DNA of 37,928 nt. Source: Prevotellaceae bacterium UBA4336 (GTDB taxonomy: Bacteria > Bacteroidota > Bacteroidia > Bacteroidales > Bacteroidaceae). Below the pieces are notes generated by a model. It did no database searches. It saw only the letters and a program-made list of their open reading frames with translations, and was not told the origin of the DNA. This document shows positions 1-7,455 of this stretch, one piece after another. The position numbers were made by a program, and so were the translations under genes. Where the stretch lies: contig DGTM01000054.1 of assembly GCA_002394305.1 (NCBI GenBank), positions 6,827 through 44,754 of the forward strand, given 5' to 3'. Numbering within the stretch: the first letter of the stretch is position 1; each line of letters starts with the position of its first letter.

Positions 1-309
1 CCCCGCAAGATGAGATATGTGGTTGATTTGGTTCGCGGCATGGAAGTCAATAGGGCACTGGGCACTCTGAAGTTCTGCGTTAAGGCTGCAAGTGAAGACG
101 TAGAAAAGGTTCTTCGCTCTGCCATTGCCAACTGGGAACAGAAAAACGAGCGCAAAGCCGAGGAAGGTGAGCTCTACATCAGTAAGATTTTCGTTGATGA
201 GGGTGCCACCCTTAAGCGTTTGAGACCAGCTCCTCAGGGACGTGGTTACAGAATCCGCAAGCGTTCTAACCACATAACGTTGTTCGTTGACAGTAAGAAT
301 AAAGATTAA
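1..309 (+). CDS. rplV: 50S ribosomal protein L22 (uL22), 5'-truncated by window edge
   Basis: The reading frame is open from base 1 (P-R-K-M-R...), so the true start lies upstream and the Met at base 10 is internal. What remains is the last 102 residues, with the conserved end of the family: ANWEQKNE, KIFVDEGATLKR and the extended beta-hairpin RPAPQGRGYRIRKRSNH that lines the peptide exit tunnel of the large subunit. Roughly 30-35 N-terminal residues are missing compared with Bacteroidales homologues. The gene is followed 8 bp later by rpsC, the usual S10-operon order. Confidence 0.97.
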   Translation, partial: PRKMRYVVDLVRGMEVNRALGTLKFCVKAASEDVEKVLRSAIANWEQKNERKAEEGELYISKIFVDEGATLKRLRPAPQGRGYRIRKRSNHITLFVDSKNKD

Positions 310-317
310 GGAAAAGT

Positions 318-1046
318 ATGGGACAGAAAGTTAATCCTATAAGTAACCGACTCGGTATTATCCGTGGTTGGGACTCAAATTGGTACGGAGGGAAGGATTT
401 CGGAGAATCTATCCTCGAGGATAGCAAAATCCGTAAGTACCTCGATGCTCGCCTCGGTGACGCAAGCATTTCGCGCATCGTTATCGAACGTACCCTCAAA
501 ATGGTGACTATCACTGTTTGCACTGCTCGTCCTGGTCTTATTATCGGTAAGGGCGGAGAAAAGGTTGATACCCTCAAAGAGGAACTGAAGAAGCTCACTC
601 AGAAGGATGTGCAGATTAACATCTTCGAGGTTAAGAGACCCGAACTTGATGCAGTTATTGTGGCTAACAACATTGCTCGTCAGGTAGAGGGTAAAATTGC
701 ATACCGTCGTGCCATCAAGATGGCTATCCAGAATACCATGCGCGCTGGTGCCGAAGGTATCAAGGTGTTAATCTCTGGTCGTCTCAACGGCGCAGAAATC
801 GCTCGTTCCGAGATGTTCAAGGAAGGACGTACTCCTCTGCACACACTTCGTGCTGACATTGACTACTGCCAGTCTGAGGCTCTGACCAAGGTCGGACTTC
901 TTGGCATCAAGGTGTGGATTTGCCGTGGTGAAGTCTATGGCAAGAAGGATCTTGCTCCTAACTTTACTCAGCAGAAGGACAGTGGCCGCAACTTCGGCGG
1001 AAACGACAGGCGGAACTTCCGTCGTAAGAAGAACAATAATCGCTAA
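318..1046 (+). CDS. rpsC: 30S ribosomal protein S3 (uS3)
   Basis: This 242-residue small-subunit protein sits at the mRNA entry channel. It begins MGQKVNPISNRLGIIRGW, the typical family start. The type II KH RNA-binding motif IIGKGG lies at about residues 75-80, and the C-terminal S3 domain follows with GAEIARSE and HTLRADIDY. The last 30 or so residues form a basic, Asn/Arg-rich tail (RRNFRRKKNNNR) of the kind seen in Bacteroidetes. It is co-transcribed between rplV and rplP. Confidence 0.98.
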   Translation: MGQKVNPISNRLGIIRGWDSNWYGGKDFGESILEDSKIRKYLDARLGDASISRIVIERTLKMVTITVCTARPGLIIGKGGEKVDTLKEELKKLTQKDVQINIFEVKRPELDAVIVANNIARQVEGKIAYRRAIKMAIQNTMRAGAEGIKVLISGRLNGAEIARSEMFKEGRTPLHTLRADIDYCQSEALTKVGLLGIKVWICRGEVYGKKDLAPNFTQQKDSGRNFGGNDRRNFRRKKNNNR

Positions 1047-1058
1047 AATTAGATTATC

Positions 1059-1484
1059 ATGTTACAACCAAAAAGAACTAAATATAGAAGACCGCAAAAA
1101 GGTCGTTGCAAGGGCAATGCCATGCGCGGCAACCAGCTGGCATTCGGATCTTTCGGTATCAAGTCTCTTGAGACTCATTGGATTACCGCACGCCAGATTG
1201 AAGCAGCCCGTGTTGCTATGACGCGTTACATGCAGCGTGAGGGACAGAGCTGGATACGTATCTTCCCCGACAAGCCTATTACCAAGAAGCCCGCAGACGT
1301 TCGTATGGGTAAAGGTAAGGGTGATCCCGTAGGATATGTGTTCCCCATCACTCCCGGTCGCATTATTTTCGAGATTGAAGGCGTTTCGTATGAAATTGCC
1401 AAGGAAGCACTTCGTCTGGCATCTCAGAAGCTGCCTGTCACCACGAAGTTCGTTGTTAGACGTGATTACGACAAAAACGCATAA
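1059..1484 (+). CDS. rplP: 50S ribosomal protein L16 (uL16)
   Basis: At 141 residues this has the normal length for L16, which helps build the A-site region of the large subunit. It begins MLQPKRTKYRRPQKG and contains GNQLAFGSFGIKSLE, the basic loop MGKGKG at residues 83-88, and ends in KFVVRRD. It lies 12 bp after rpsC and 2 bp before rpmC, so translation is probably coupled along this stretch. Confidence 0.98.
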   Translation: MLQPKRTKYRRPQKGRCKGNAMRGNQLAFGSFGIKSLETHWITARQIEAARVAMTRYMQREGQSWIRIFPDKPITKKPADVRMGKGKGDPVGYVFPITPGRIIFEIEGVSYEIAKEALRLASQKLPVTTKFVVRRDYDKNA

Positions 1485-1486
1485 TT

Positions 1487-1681
1487 ATGAAGATTGCAGA
1501 AATTAAGGAGATGACTACTGCCGATTTGGCAGAGCGCATACAGACGGAGCAGGCTAACTACAACCAGATGCTCCTGAACCATGCAGTATCACCCCTCGCA
1601 AATAGTGCACAGATTAAGGCTGCGCGTCGTGACATTGCCCGCCTCAAGACTGTGCTTCGCCAAAGAGAGTTGAACAAATAA
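1487..1681 (+). CDS. rpmC: 50S ribosomal protein L29 (uL29)
   Basis: This 64-residue protein forms a two-helix hairpin near the tunnel exit, where it neighbours L23 and helps dock nascent-chain factors. The start MKIAEIKEMTTADLAERI and the second helix AARRDIARLKTVLRQRELNK match the family. The stop codon ends at 1681, immediately before an upstream ATG of rpsQ, so the genes are packed without spacer. Confidence 0.97.
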   Translation: MKIAEIKEMTTADLAERIQTEQANYNQMLLNHAVSPLANSAQIKAARRDIARLKTVLRQRELNK

Positions 1682-1693
1682 ATGGTCTTAGAC

Positions 1694-1951
1694 ATGGAAG
1701 CAAGAAATTTAAGAAAGACAAGAACAGGTGTTGTCGTAAGCGACAAGATGGACAAGACCATTGTTGTAGCTGCAAAGTTTAAGGAGAAGCACCCCATTTA
1801 CGGTAAGTTCGTTTCGAAGACAAAGAAGTATCATGCTCATGATGAGAAAAACGACTGCCACAAGGGTGACACCGTCCTGATTATGGAAACCCGTCCCTTG
1901 AGTAAGACAAAGAGATGGAGAGTAGTAGAAATCGTAGAAAGAGCTAAGTAA
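1694..1951 (+). CDS. rpsQ: 30S ribosomal protein S17 (uS17)
   Basis: An OB-fold primary 16S rRNA binding protein of 85 residues. The open frame has an ATG at 1682 (MVLDMEARN), but Bacteroidales S17 normally begins MEARNLRK, so the ATG at 1694 is chosen. Conserved stretches are TGVVVSDKMDKTIVV, HPIYGKFVSKTKKYHAHDE and the C-terminal RPLSKTKRWRVVEIVERA. Confidence in identity is high; the exact start is inferred from family resemblance. Confidence 0.96.
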   Translation: MEARNLRKTRTGVVVSDKMDKTIVVAAKFKEKHPIYGKFVSKTKKYHAHDEKNDCHKGDTVLIMETRPLSKTKRWRVVEIVERAK

Positions 1952-1953
1952 TT

Positions 1954-2319
1954 ATGATACAAGCAGAATCTAGATTAGTAGTTGCAGATAATAGCGGTGC
2001 AAAGGAAGCTATGTGCATCCGTGTGCTTGGTGGTACACGCCGTCGCTATGCATCTGTAGGTGATGTGATTGTCGTGTCTGTGAAGAGCGCAATCCCCACT
2101 AGTGAAGTTAAGAAGGGTGCAGTATCTAAGGCCTTGATAGTACGTACTAAGAAGGAAGTCCGTCGTGCTGACGGTTCCTACATTCGTTTTGATGACAATG
2201 CTTGCGTTCTTCTGAACAATGCAGGCGAACTGCGTGGTAGTCGTATTTTCGGTCCTGTCGCTCGTGAGTTGCGAGCTGCCAATATGAAGGTGGTATCACT
2301 GGCACCCGAAGTTCTTTAA
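1954..2319 (+). CDS. rplN: 50S ribosomal protein L14 (uL14)
   Basis: This 121-residue beta-barrel protein belongs to the 50S interface and takes part in inter-subunit bridges. Signature segments are the N-terminal MIQAESRLVVADNSGAKE, the central DGSYIRFDDNACVLLN and the C-terminal RGSRIFGPVARELR. It starts 2 bp after the rpsQ stop, in the conserved S17-L14-L24-L5 order. Confidence 0.98.
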   Translation: MIQAESRLVVADNSGAKEAMCIRVLGGTRRRYASVGDVIVVSVKSAIPTSEVKKGAVSKALIVRTKKEVRRADGSYIRFDDNACVLLNNAGELRGSRIFGPVARELRAANMKVVSLAPEVL

Positions 2320-2338
2320 TCAATTAATGATTTCAGTA

Positions 2339-2617
2339 ATGAGTAAGTTACACATTAAGAAAGGCGATACAGTTTACGTTAACTCTGGCAACTGCAAGGG
2401 TCAGACCGGTAAAGTGTTGAAGGTGCTCGTGAAGGAGCAGCGCGCCATCGTAGAGGGTATCAATATGGTCAGCAAGAGCCAGAAGCCCAGTGCAAAGTAC
2501 CCTCAGGGAGGTATCGTTAAGCAGGAAGCTCCCATTCAAGTTTCAAAGCTCAACCCCGTTGTGGATGGCAAGGCCGTTCGCTCCAACGGTAAGGCTATGA
2601 ATGTAACTGTTAAATAA
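2339..2617 (+). CDS. rplX: 50S ribosomal protein L24 (uL24)
   Basis: An assembly-initiator protein of the large subunit with an N-terminal KOW motif (KKGDTVYVNSGNCKGQTGKV, near residues 6-25). An in-frame ATG at 2327 would give MISVMSKLHIKK; homologues begin MSKLHIKKGD, so 2339 is preferred. At 92 residues it is shorter than many Bacteroides L24 proteins because the C-terminal tail after NPVVDGKAVR is abbreviated. Confidence 0.95.
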   Translation: MSKLHIKKGDTVYVNSGNCKGQTGKVLKVLVKEQRAIVEGINMVSKSQKPSAKYPQGGIVKQEAPIQVSKLNPVVDGKAVRSNGKAMNVTVK

Positions 2618-2632
2618 TAGGAGATGTTAATA

Positions 2633-3190
2633 ATGGCAAATACTGCAAGCCTTAAGAAAGAATATGCCGAGCGTATTGCTCCTGCACTGATGAAGCAGTT
2701 CAACTACTCTTCAGCAATGCAGATTCCTGTTTTGAAGAAGATTGTGATCAATCAAGGTCTGGGAATGGCAACTGCTGATAAGAAGATTATCGACGTTGCA
2801 ATCAACGAGCTTACAGCCATCACAGGTCAGAAGGCTGTTGCTACAGTCTCTAAGAAGGACGTCGCCAACTTCAAGCTGCGTAAGAAAATGCCGATTGGTG
2901 TTATGGTAACCCTGCGTCGCGAGAGAATGTATGAGTTCCTTGAGAAGCTCGTCCGCGTTGCTCTGCCTCGTATCCGTGACTTCAAAGGTATCGAGAGCAA
3001 ACTGGATGGCCGTGGCAACTATACCTTGGGTATTCAGGAGCAGATTATCTTCCCCGAGATTAATATTGATACCATCGATCGTATCCTCGGAATGAACATC
3101 ACGTTCGTTACCACTGCGAAAACTGACGAAGAGGGTTATGCTCTGCTCAAGGAGTTTGGCCTTCCCTTTAAGAACGCGAAAAACGATTAA
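2633..3190 (+). CDS. rplE: 50S ribosomal protein L5 (uL5)
   Basis: This 185-residue protein binds 5S rRNA and contacts P-site tRNA. The start at 2633 (MANTASLKKEY) is favoured over the ATG at 2624 because the purine-rich TAGGAG at 2618-2623 lies 9 bp before 2633 but directly abuts 2624. Family signatures include KIVINQGLGMA, KLRKKMPIGVMVTLR, RDFKGIESK and GRGNYTLGIQEQIIFPEI. It is followed 5 bp later by rpsN. Confidence 0.97.
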   Translation: MANTASLKKEYAERIAPALMKQFNYSSAMQIPVLKKIVINQGLGMATADKKIIDVAINELTAITGQKAVATVSKKDVANFKLRKKMPIGVMVTLRRERMYEFLEKLVRVALPRIRDFKGIESKLDGRGNYTLGIQEQIIFPEINIDTIDRILGMNITFVTTAKTDEEGYALLKEFGLPFKNAKND

Positions 3191-3195
3191 TCGAT

Positions 3196-3495
3196 ATGGC
3201 AAAAGAATCAATGAAGGCCCGCGAGGTCAAGAGAGCAAAGCTTGTGGCTAAGTACGCAGCAAAGCGTGCTGCTTTGAAGAAGGTTGTTAACAGTGGCGAT
3301 CCTGTCGAGGCATACGAGGCAGCTCAGAAGCTGCAGGCTATTCCCCGCAACGCCAACCCCATCCGTCTTCACAATCGTTGCAAGATAACCGGTCGTCCGA
3401 AGGGTTATATCCGTCTGTTTGGCCTCTCACGTATTCAGTTCCGTGAAATGGCATCAAGCGGACTTATCCCTGGCGTAAAGAAAGCAAGCTGGTAA
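3196..3495 (+). CDS. rpsN: 30S ribosomal protein S14 (uS14), zinc-free long form
   Basis: A 99-residue protein of the 30S head. It is the long form without the two CxxC zinc motifs of the short S14 type; the only Cys is in HNRCKITGRPKGY. The C-terminal RLFGLSRIQFREMASSGLIPGVKKASW is diagnostic. A 52-bp gap with a small hairpin separates it from rpsH, the largest internal gap in this part of the operon. Confidence 0.97.
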   Translation: MAKESMKAREVKRAKLVAKYAAKRAALKKVVNSGDPVEAYEAAQKLQAIPRNANPIRLHNRCKITGRPKGYIRLFGLSRIQFREMASSGLIPGVKKASW

Positions 3496-3512
3496 ATACT
3501 ATTTTAATATTG

Positions 3513-3527
3513 TCGGGAGTGTCCCGA
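3513..3527 (+). other. Hairpin between rpsN and rpsH
   Basis: A perfect 6-bp inverted repeat, TCGGGA-gtg-TCCCGA, lies in the 52-bp gap between rpsN and rpsH, about 20 bp before the rpsH start. No T-run follows, so it is not a standard terminator. It could be an RNA-processing or protein-binding site; no function is shown. Confidence 0.4.
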
Positions 3528-3547
3528 TCAATTAAATTCTAAATTAT

Positions 3548-3943
3548 ATGACAGATCCAATTGCAGACTATTTGACAAGATTGCGCAACGCAATTCAGGC
3601 CAAACACAGAGTCGTTGAGGTGCCTGCGTCAAATCTAAAGAAGGAAATCACAAAGATTCTCTTCGAGAAGGGTTACATCCTGAACTATAAGTTCGTGGAG
3701 GATGGTCCCCAAGGTACAATCAAGATTGCATTGAAGTACGACGCCGTCAACAAGGTGAATGCAATCAAGAAGTTAATCAGGATATCCACTCCCGGTATGC
3801 GTAAGTATACTGGCTACAAGGATATGCCGAGAGTTATCAACGGACTGGGTATTGCTATCCTGTCCACATCCAAGGGTGTTATGACGAACAAGGAGGCTGC
3901 TGATCAGAAGATTGGTGGCGAAGTCCTTTGTTACGTCTATTAA
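3548..3943 (+). CDS. rpsH: 30S ribosomal protein S8 (uS8)
   Basis: This 131-residue central-domain 16S rRNA binder is also the classical translational repressor of the spc operon in E. coli; whether it represses here is unknown. It begins MTDPIADYLTRLRNA and ends with the conserved TSKGVMTNKEA and GGEVLCYVY segments that form the rRNA-binding C-terminal domain. Length is normal. Confidence 0.98.
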   Translation: MTDPIADYLTRLRNAIQAKHRVVEVPASNLKKEITKILFEKGYILNYKFVEDGPQGTIKIALKYDAVNKVNAIKKLIRISTPGMRKYTGYKDMPRVINGLGIAILSTSKGVMTNKEAADQKIGGEVLCYVY

Positions 3944-3949
3944 TTAGAA

Positions 3950-3956
3950 GGAGGAA
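3950..3956 (+). promoter_or_regulatory. Strong Shine-Dalgarno before rplF
   Basis: AGGAGGA-type purine block (GAAGGAGGAATACGT upstream of the ATG at 3962), about 6-8 bp from the start. Most genes in this window have AT-rich leaders without such a motif, so this near-perfect match stands out. Confidence 0.6.
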
Positions 3957-3961
3957 TACGT

Positions 3962-4534
3962 ATGTCAAGAATAGGTAAATTACCCATTAGCATTCCTGCC
4001 GGAGTGACTGTAAAGGTCAGTGATGACAACAAAGTTACCGTCAAAGGCCCCAAGGGTGAAATGTGCCAGGTGGTTGACCCTTCCATCAAGGTTAACCTCG
4101 CTGATGCAGAGGTAACTTTCGAAATCGTAGAGGAAAACGACACTGTTGAGTCGAAGCAGAAGCAGGCTTTCCACGGCCTCTATCGTTCTCTGATTCACAA
4201 TATGGTCGTTGGCGTTTCCGAGGGCTACAAAAAGCAGCTTGAGCTTGTTGGTGTCGGCTATCGTGTTTCCAATCAGGGCAATCTCCTTGAGTTCGCGCTG
4301 GGTTACACACACCCCATCCTCTTCCAGCTCCCCTCTGAAATCAAGGTTGAGACTAAATCTGAGAGAAACCAGAATCCCCTGATCATCCTCGAGTCTTGCG
4401 ACAAGCAGCTCCTTGGTCAGGTATGTGCTAAGATTCGTTCTTTCCGTATGCCGGAGCCTTACAAGGGTAAGGGCATTCTGTTCGTCGGCGAGCAGATTCG
4501 CAGAAAGTCTGGTAAGTCGGCTGGTGCTAAGTAA
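3962..4534 (+). CDS. rplF: 50S ribosomal protein L6 (uL6)
   Basis: A 190-residue protein with two tandem L6 domains, located near the sarcin-ricin loop. The N-terminal domain starts MSRIGKLPISIPAGV; the second carries KKQLELVGVGYRV and ends in RMPEPYKGKGILFVGEQIRRKSGKSAGAK, the C-terminal signature. It is preceded by one of the two clear Shine-Dalgarno sequences in the operon. Confidence 0.98.
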   Translation: MSRIGKLPISIPAGVTVKVSDDNKVTVKGPKGEMCQVVDPSIKVNLADAEVTFEIVEENDTVESKQKQAFHGLYRSLIHNMVVGVSEGYKKQLELVGVGYRVSNQGNLLEFALGYTHPILFQLPSEIKVETKSERNQNPLIILESCDKQLLGQVCAKIRSFRMPEPYKGKGILFVGEQIRRKSGKSAGAK

Positions 4535-4553
4535 TATCTAATACATTAAGATT

Positions 4554-4895
4554 ATGACAACGAAAATAGAAAGACGAATCAAGATTAAGTACAGAGTTCG
4601 TAATAAGATTTCTGGTACTGCAGAGCGTCCCCGTATGTCTGTCTTCAGAAGCAACAAGCAGATATATGTGCAGATAATTAATGATATGACAGGTACAACT
4701 CTGGTAAGTGCATCCTCACTTGGTATGGAGACATGCCCCAAGAAGGAGCAGGCTGCCAAGGTCGGCGAACTGGCTGCCAAGAAGGCTCTTGAGGCTGGTA
4801 TTACAGCAGTTGTTTTCGACCGCAATGGTTACCTCTATCATGGTAGAGTGAAGGAAGTTGCTGATGCAGCACGTAACGGTGGACTTAAATTCTAA
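4554..4895 (+). CDS. rplR: 50S ribosomal protein L18 (uL18)
   Basis: A 113-residue 5S rRNA-binding protein. It begins MTTKIERRIKIKYRVRNKISGT, shows the conserved ERPRMSVFRSNKQIYVQIINDM, and ends YLYHGRVKEVADAARNGGLKF, which matches the family end. It sits 19 bp after rplF and 5 bp before rpsE. Confidence 0.97.
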   Translation: MTTKIERRIKIKYRVRNKISGTAERPRMSVFRSNKQIYVQIINDMTGTTLVSASSLGMETCPKKEQAAKVGELAAKKALEAGITAVVFDRNGYLYHGRVKEVADAARNGGLKF

Positions 4896-4900
4896 GAATT

Positions 4901-5410
4901 ATGGCAAATAAAGTTAAGATAAGCAGCGAAATGGAGCTGAAGGACAGGCTTGTAGCCATCAACCGTGTAACTAAGGTTACCAAGGGTGGTCGCACGTTCA
5001 CCTTCTCCGCTATTGTTGTTGTTGGTAACGAGAAAGGTATCATTGGTTGGGGCCTGGGTAAGGCTGGTGAAGTCACTGCAGCTATTGCCAAGGGCGTGGA
5101 GTCTGCCAAGAAGAATCTTGTTCAGGTTCCTGTCTTGAATGGTACGGTGCCTCATGAGGCAGCTGCCAAGTTTGGCGGTGCCAGTGTGCTCATTATGCCC
5201 GCCTCCCATGGTACGGGCGTTGTGGCTGGTGGTGCTATGCGTGCAGTCCTCGACAGCGTAGGTGTTACAGACTGTCTGGCTAAGTCCAAGGGCTCTTCTA
5301 ACCCTCACAACTTGGTTAAGGCTACCATTGCAGCGCTCTCTGAGATGCGTGATGCAAAGACTGTTGCAGCCAATCGTGGTATCAGTATTGAAAAAGTATT
5401 TAGAGGATAA
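4901..5410 (+). CDS. rpsE: 30S ribosomal protein S5 (uS5)
   Basis: A 169-residue protein with an N-terminal dsRBD-like domain (KDRLVAINRVTKVTKGGRTFTFSAIVVVGN) and a C-terminal S5 domain (SHGTGVVAGGAMRAVLDSVG). It sits near the 30S decoding and mRNA-entry region and influences fidelity. Length and order (L18-S5-L30) are standard. Confidence 0.98.
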   Translation: MANKVKISSEMELKDRLVAINRVTKVTKGGRTFTFSAIVVVGNEKGIIGWGLGKAGEVTAAIAKGVESAKKNLVQVPVLNGTVPHEAAAKFGGASVLIMPASHGTGVVAGGAMRAVLDSVGVTDCLAKSKGSSNPHNLVKATIAALSEMRDAKTVAANRGISIEKVFRG

Positions 5411-5417
5411 GGAGGTA
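5411..5417 (+). promoter_or_regulatory. Strong Shine-Dalgarno before rpmD
   Basis: TAAGGAGGTATTTT precedes the rpmD ATG at 5422; the GGAGGT core is about 5 bp from the start. It overlaps the region just after the rpsE stop and supports a gene too short for simple ORF length cut-offs. Confidence 0.65.
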
Positions 5418-5421
5418 TTTT

Positions 5422-5598
5422 ATGGCAACAATCAAAGTACAGCAAGTAAGAAGTCGCATCCATGCTCCCCGCACCCAAAAGGCCACTTTGGACACTCTGG
5501 GTCTGAGGAAGATGAATCAGACAGTTGAGATTGAAGACAATGCCTCTAACCGTGGCTTGATTACCGCAGTCCGTCATCTCGTAAAGGTGATTGACTGA
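5422..5598 (+). CDS. rpmD: 50S ribosomal protein L30 (uL30)
   Basis: A 58-residue protein that falls under common ORF-length cut-offs but is clear from sequence and position between rpsE and rplO. It begins MATIKVQQVRSRIHAPRTQK, continues with the family motif TLDTLGLRKMNQTVEIED and ends RHLVKVID. L30 is a small protein of the large subunit. The start is supported by an AAGGAGG sequence just upstream. Confidence 0.96.
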   Translation: MATIKVQQVRSRIHAPRTQKATLDTLGLRKMNQTVEIEDNASNRGLITAVRHLVKVID

Positions 5599-5631
5599 TA
5601 ACATTAATGAACATTTAAAGTCGATTATATT

Positions 5632-6078
5632 ATGAAATTGAATAATTTGAAACCTGCTGCCGGATCAACTCACAGTCGTAGACGACTTGGTCGTGGTCCC
5701 GGTTCTGGCTTGGGTGGCACGTCTACCCGTGGCCATAAGGGAGCCAAGGCACGTTCCGGCTACAAGAAGAAGATTGGTTTCGAGGGTGGTCAGATGCCTC
5801 TTCAGCGTCGTCTGCCCAAGTTCGGCTTCAAGAATATCAACCGTGTCGAGTATCAGATTGTTAATCTCTCCTCTATTCAGAAGCTCGTTGACAAGACGAA
5901 CGCAGAGAAGGTAACAATCGAGAGCATGGTTGCTGCTGGTCTGGTTTCTGCCAAGGGACTTGTTAAGGTTCTTGGCAATGGAACTCTGACTGCAAAGGTT
6001 GAAGTCGTAGCCAACGCTTTCTCCAAGTCAGCAGAAGAAGCTATCCAGAACGCAGGTGGTACCGCAACAAAACTTTAA
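5632..6078 (+). CDS. rplO: 50S ribosomal protein L15 (uL15)
   Basis: This 148-residue late-assembly 50S protein has the typical flexible Gly/Arg-rich N-terminus (RRLGRGPGSGLGGTSTRGHK near residues 18-37), followed by FEGGQMPLQRRLPKFGF and a globular C-terminal domain. It directly precedes secY (12-bp gap), the conserved spc order. Confidence 0.98.
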   Translation: MKLNNLKPAAGSTHSRRRLGRGPGSGLGGTSTRGHKGAKARSGYKKKIGFEGGQMPLQRRLPKFGFKNINRVEYQIVNLSSIQKLVDKTNAEKVTIESMVAAGLVSAKGLVKVLGNGTLTAKVEVVANAFSKSAEEAIQNAGGTATKL

Positions 6079-6090
6079 ATCTGAATTCTG

Positions 6091-7437
6091 ATGAAGAAGT
6101 TTATAGAAACACTGAAGAACATTTGGCATGTTGAAGACCTGCGCACCAGAATCCTCATCACGCTGGGCTTTGCTGCAATGTATCGTTTCGGTTCGTTCAT
6201 TGTCCTGCCGGGTATCAATCCGGAGGCTCTGACGGCCTTGAAGGAACAGACGAATACGGGACTTATGTCTCTGTTGAACATGTTCTCCGGCGGTGCATTC
6301 TCCAATGCTTCCATCTTTGCGCTGGGAATCATGCCTTACATCTCGGCTTCCATCGTAATCCAGCTCTTTGCTTTCGTTGTACCTTACTTCCAGAAGATGC
6401 AGCGTGAAGGTGAGAGCGGACGTCGTAAGATGAACCAGTATACGCGCTACCTGACAATGCTTATTCTGCTTGTTCAGGCTCCCTCCTATCTGGTTAATCT
6501 GAAGATGCAAGCTCAAGGGGCACTCAATCCTGGCATTGACTGGACGATGTTCATCCTCTCCAGCACAATTATTCTTGCAGCAGGTAGTATGTTTATCCTT
6601 TGGATTGGCGAACGTATTACCGACAAGGGTATTGGCAATGGTGTTTCGCTCATCATTATGCTGGGTATCATTGCCCGTCTGCCTCAGGCTTTCGGTCAGG
6701 AGGTTGTCTCTCGTCTGAATAACTTGAGTGGCGGTGGTCTGGTAATGTTCATTATCGAGCTTGTACTCCTCTTTGTGGTTATCCTTGCAGCTATTATGCT
6801 CGTTCAGGGTGTCCGCAAGGTACCTGTACAGTATGCCAAGAGGATGGTTGCTGGTCAGCAGGTTGGCGGCGTCCGCCAGTATATTCCGCTGAAGGTGTTT
6901 GCCGCTAATGTGATGCCTATCATCTTCGCTCAGGCGATTATGTTCATACCTATCACTCTGCTCGGACTCGCTTCCGACGGTCAGGCTGCTTCGCCTGTGC
7001 TGATGGCTCTCTCCGATCATACAAGTTGGGCATACAACATTATCTTTGCTCTGCTGATTATATTGTTTACATATTTCTATACAGCCATTACGCTGAACCC
7101 CGTTCAGATGGCTGAGGATATGAAACGCAATAACGGTTTTATTCCTGGCATTCGTCCTGGAAAAGATACCGCAGACTTCATTGACAAGATAATGGACCGC
7201 ATAACTCTGCCGGGTTCTCTGTTCCTGGCTGCGATTGCATGTATGCCTGCCTTTGCAGGATTGCTGAATGTTCAAGCCGAGTTCGCACAGTTCTTCGGCG
7301 GTACATCTCTGCTCATCCTCGTAGGCGTGGTTCTCGACACGCTCCAGCAGATTGAGAGCCATCTGCTCATGAGGCACTATGATGGTTTGCTTAGTTCCGG
7401 TCGTATACACGGACGTTCAGGTATATCTTCTCGTTAA
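6091..7437 (+). CDS. secY: Preprotein translocase subunit SecY
   Basis: The channel-forming subunit of the Sec translocon in the inner membrane, 448 residues with about ten hydrophobic segments. Conserved features are the N-terminal FGSFIVLPGI (first membrane helix), ALGIMPYISASIVIQLF (second), GIGNGVSLIIM, and the cytosolic loop VQYAKRMV near the ribosome/SecA contact. Its place between rplO and map is standard. It would also deliver the Sec-dependent T9SS parts and lipoproteins encoded further along. Confidence 0.98.
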   Translation: MKKFIETLKNIWHVEDLRTRILITLGFAAMYRFGSFIVLPGINPEALTALKEQTNTGLMSLLNMFSGGAFSNASIFALGIMPYISASIVIQLFAFVVPYFQKMQREGESGRRKMNQYTRYLTMLILLVQAPSYLVNLKMQAQGALNPGIDWTMFILSSTIILAAGSMFILWIGERITDKGIGNGVSLIIMLGIIARLPQAFGQEVVSRLNNLSGGGLVMFIIELVLLFVVILAAIMLVQGVRKVPVQYAKRMVAGQQVGGVRQYIPLKVFAANVMPIIFAQAIMFIPITLLGLASDGQAASPVLMALSDHTSWAYNIIFALLIILFTYFYTAITLNPVQMAEDMKRNNGFIPGIRPGKDTADFIDKIMDRITLPGSLFLAAIACMPAFAGLLNVQAEFAQFFGGTSLLILVGVVLDTLQQIESHLLMRHYDGLLSSGRIHGRSGISSR

Positions 7438-7455
7438 GGGATAGTCACCAGAGGG

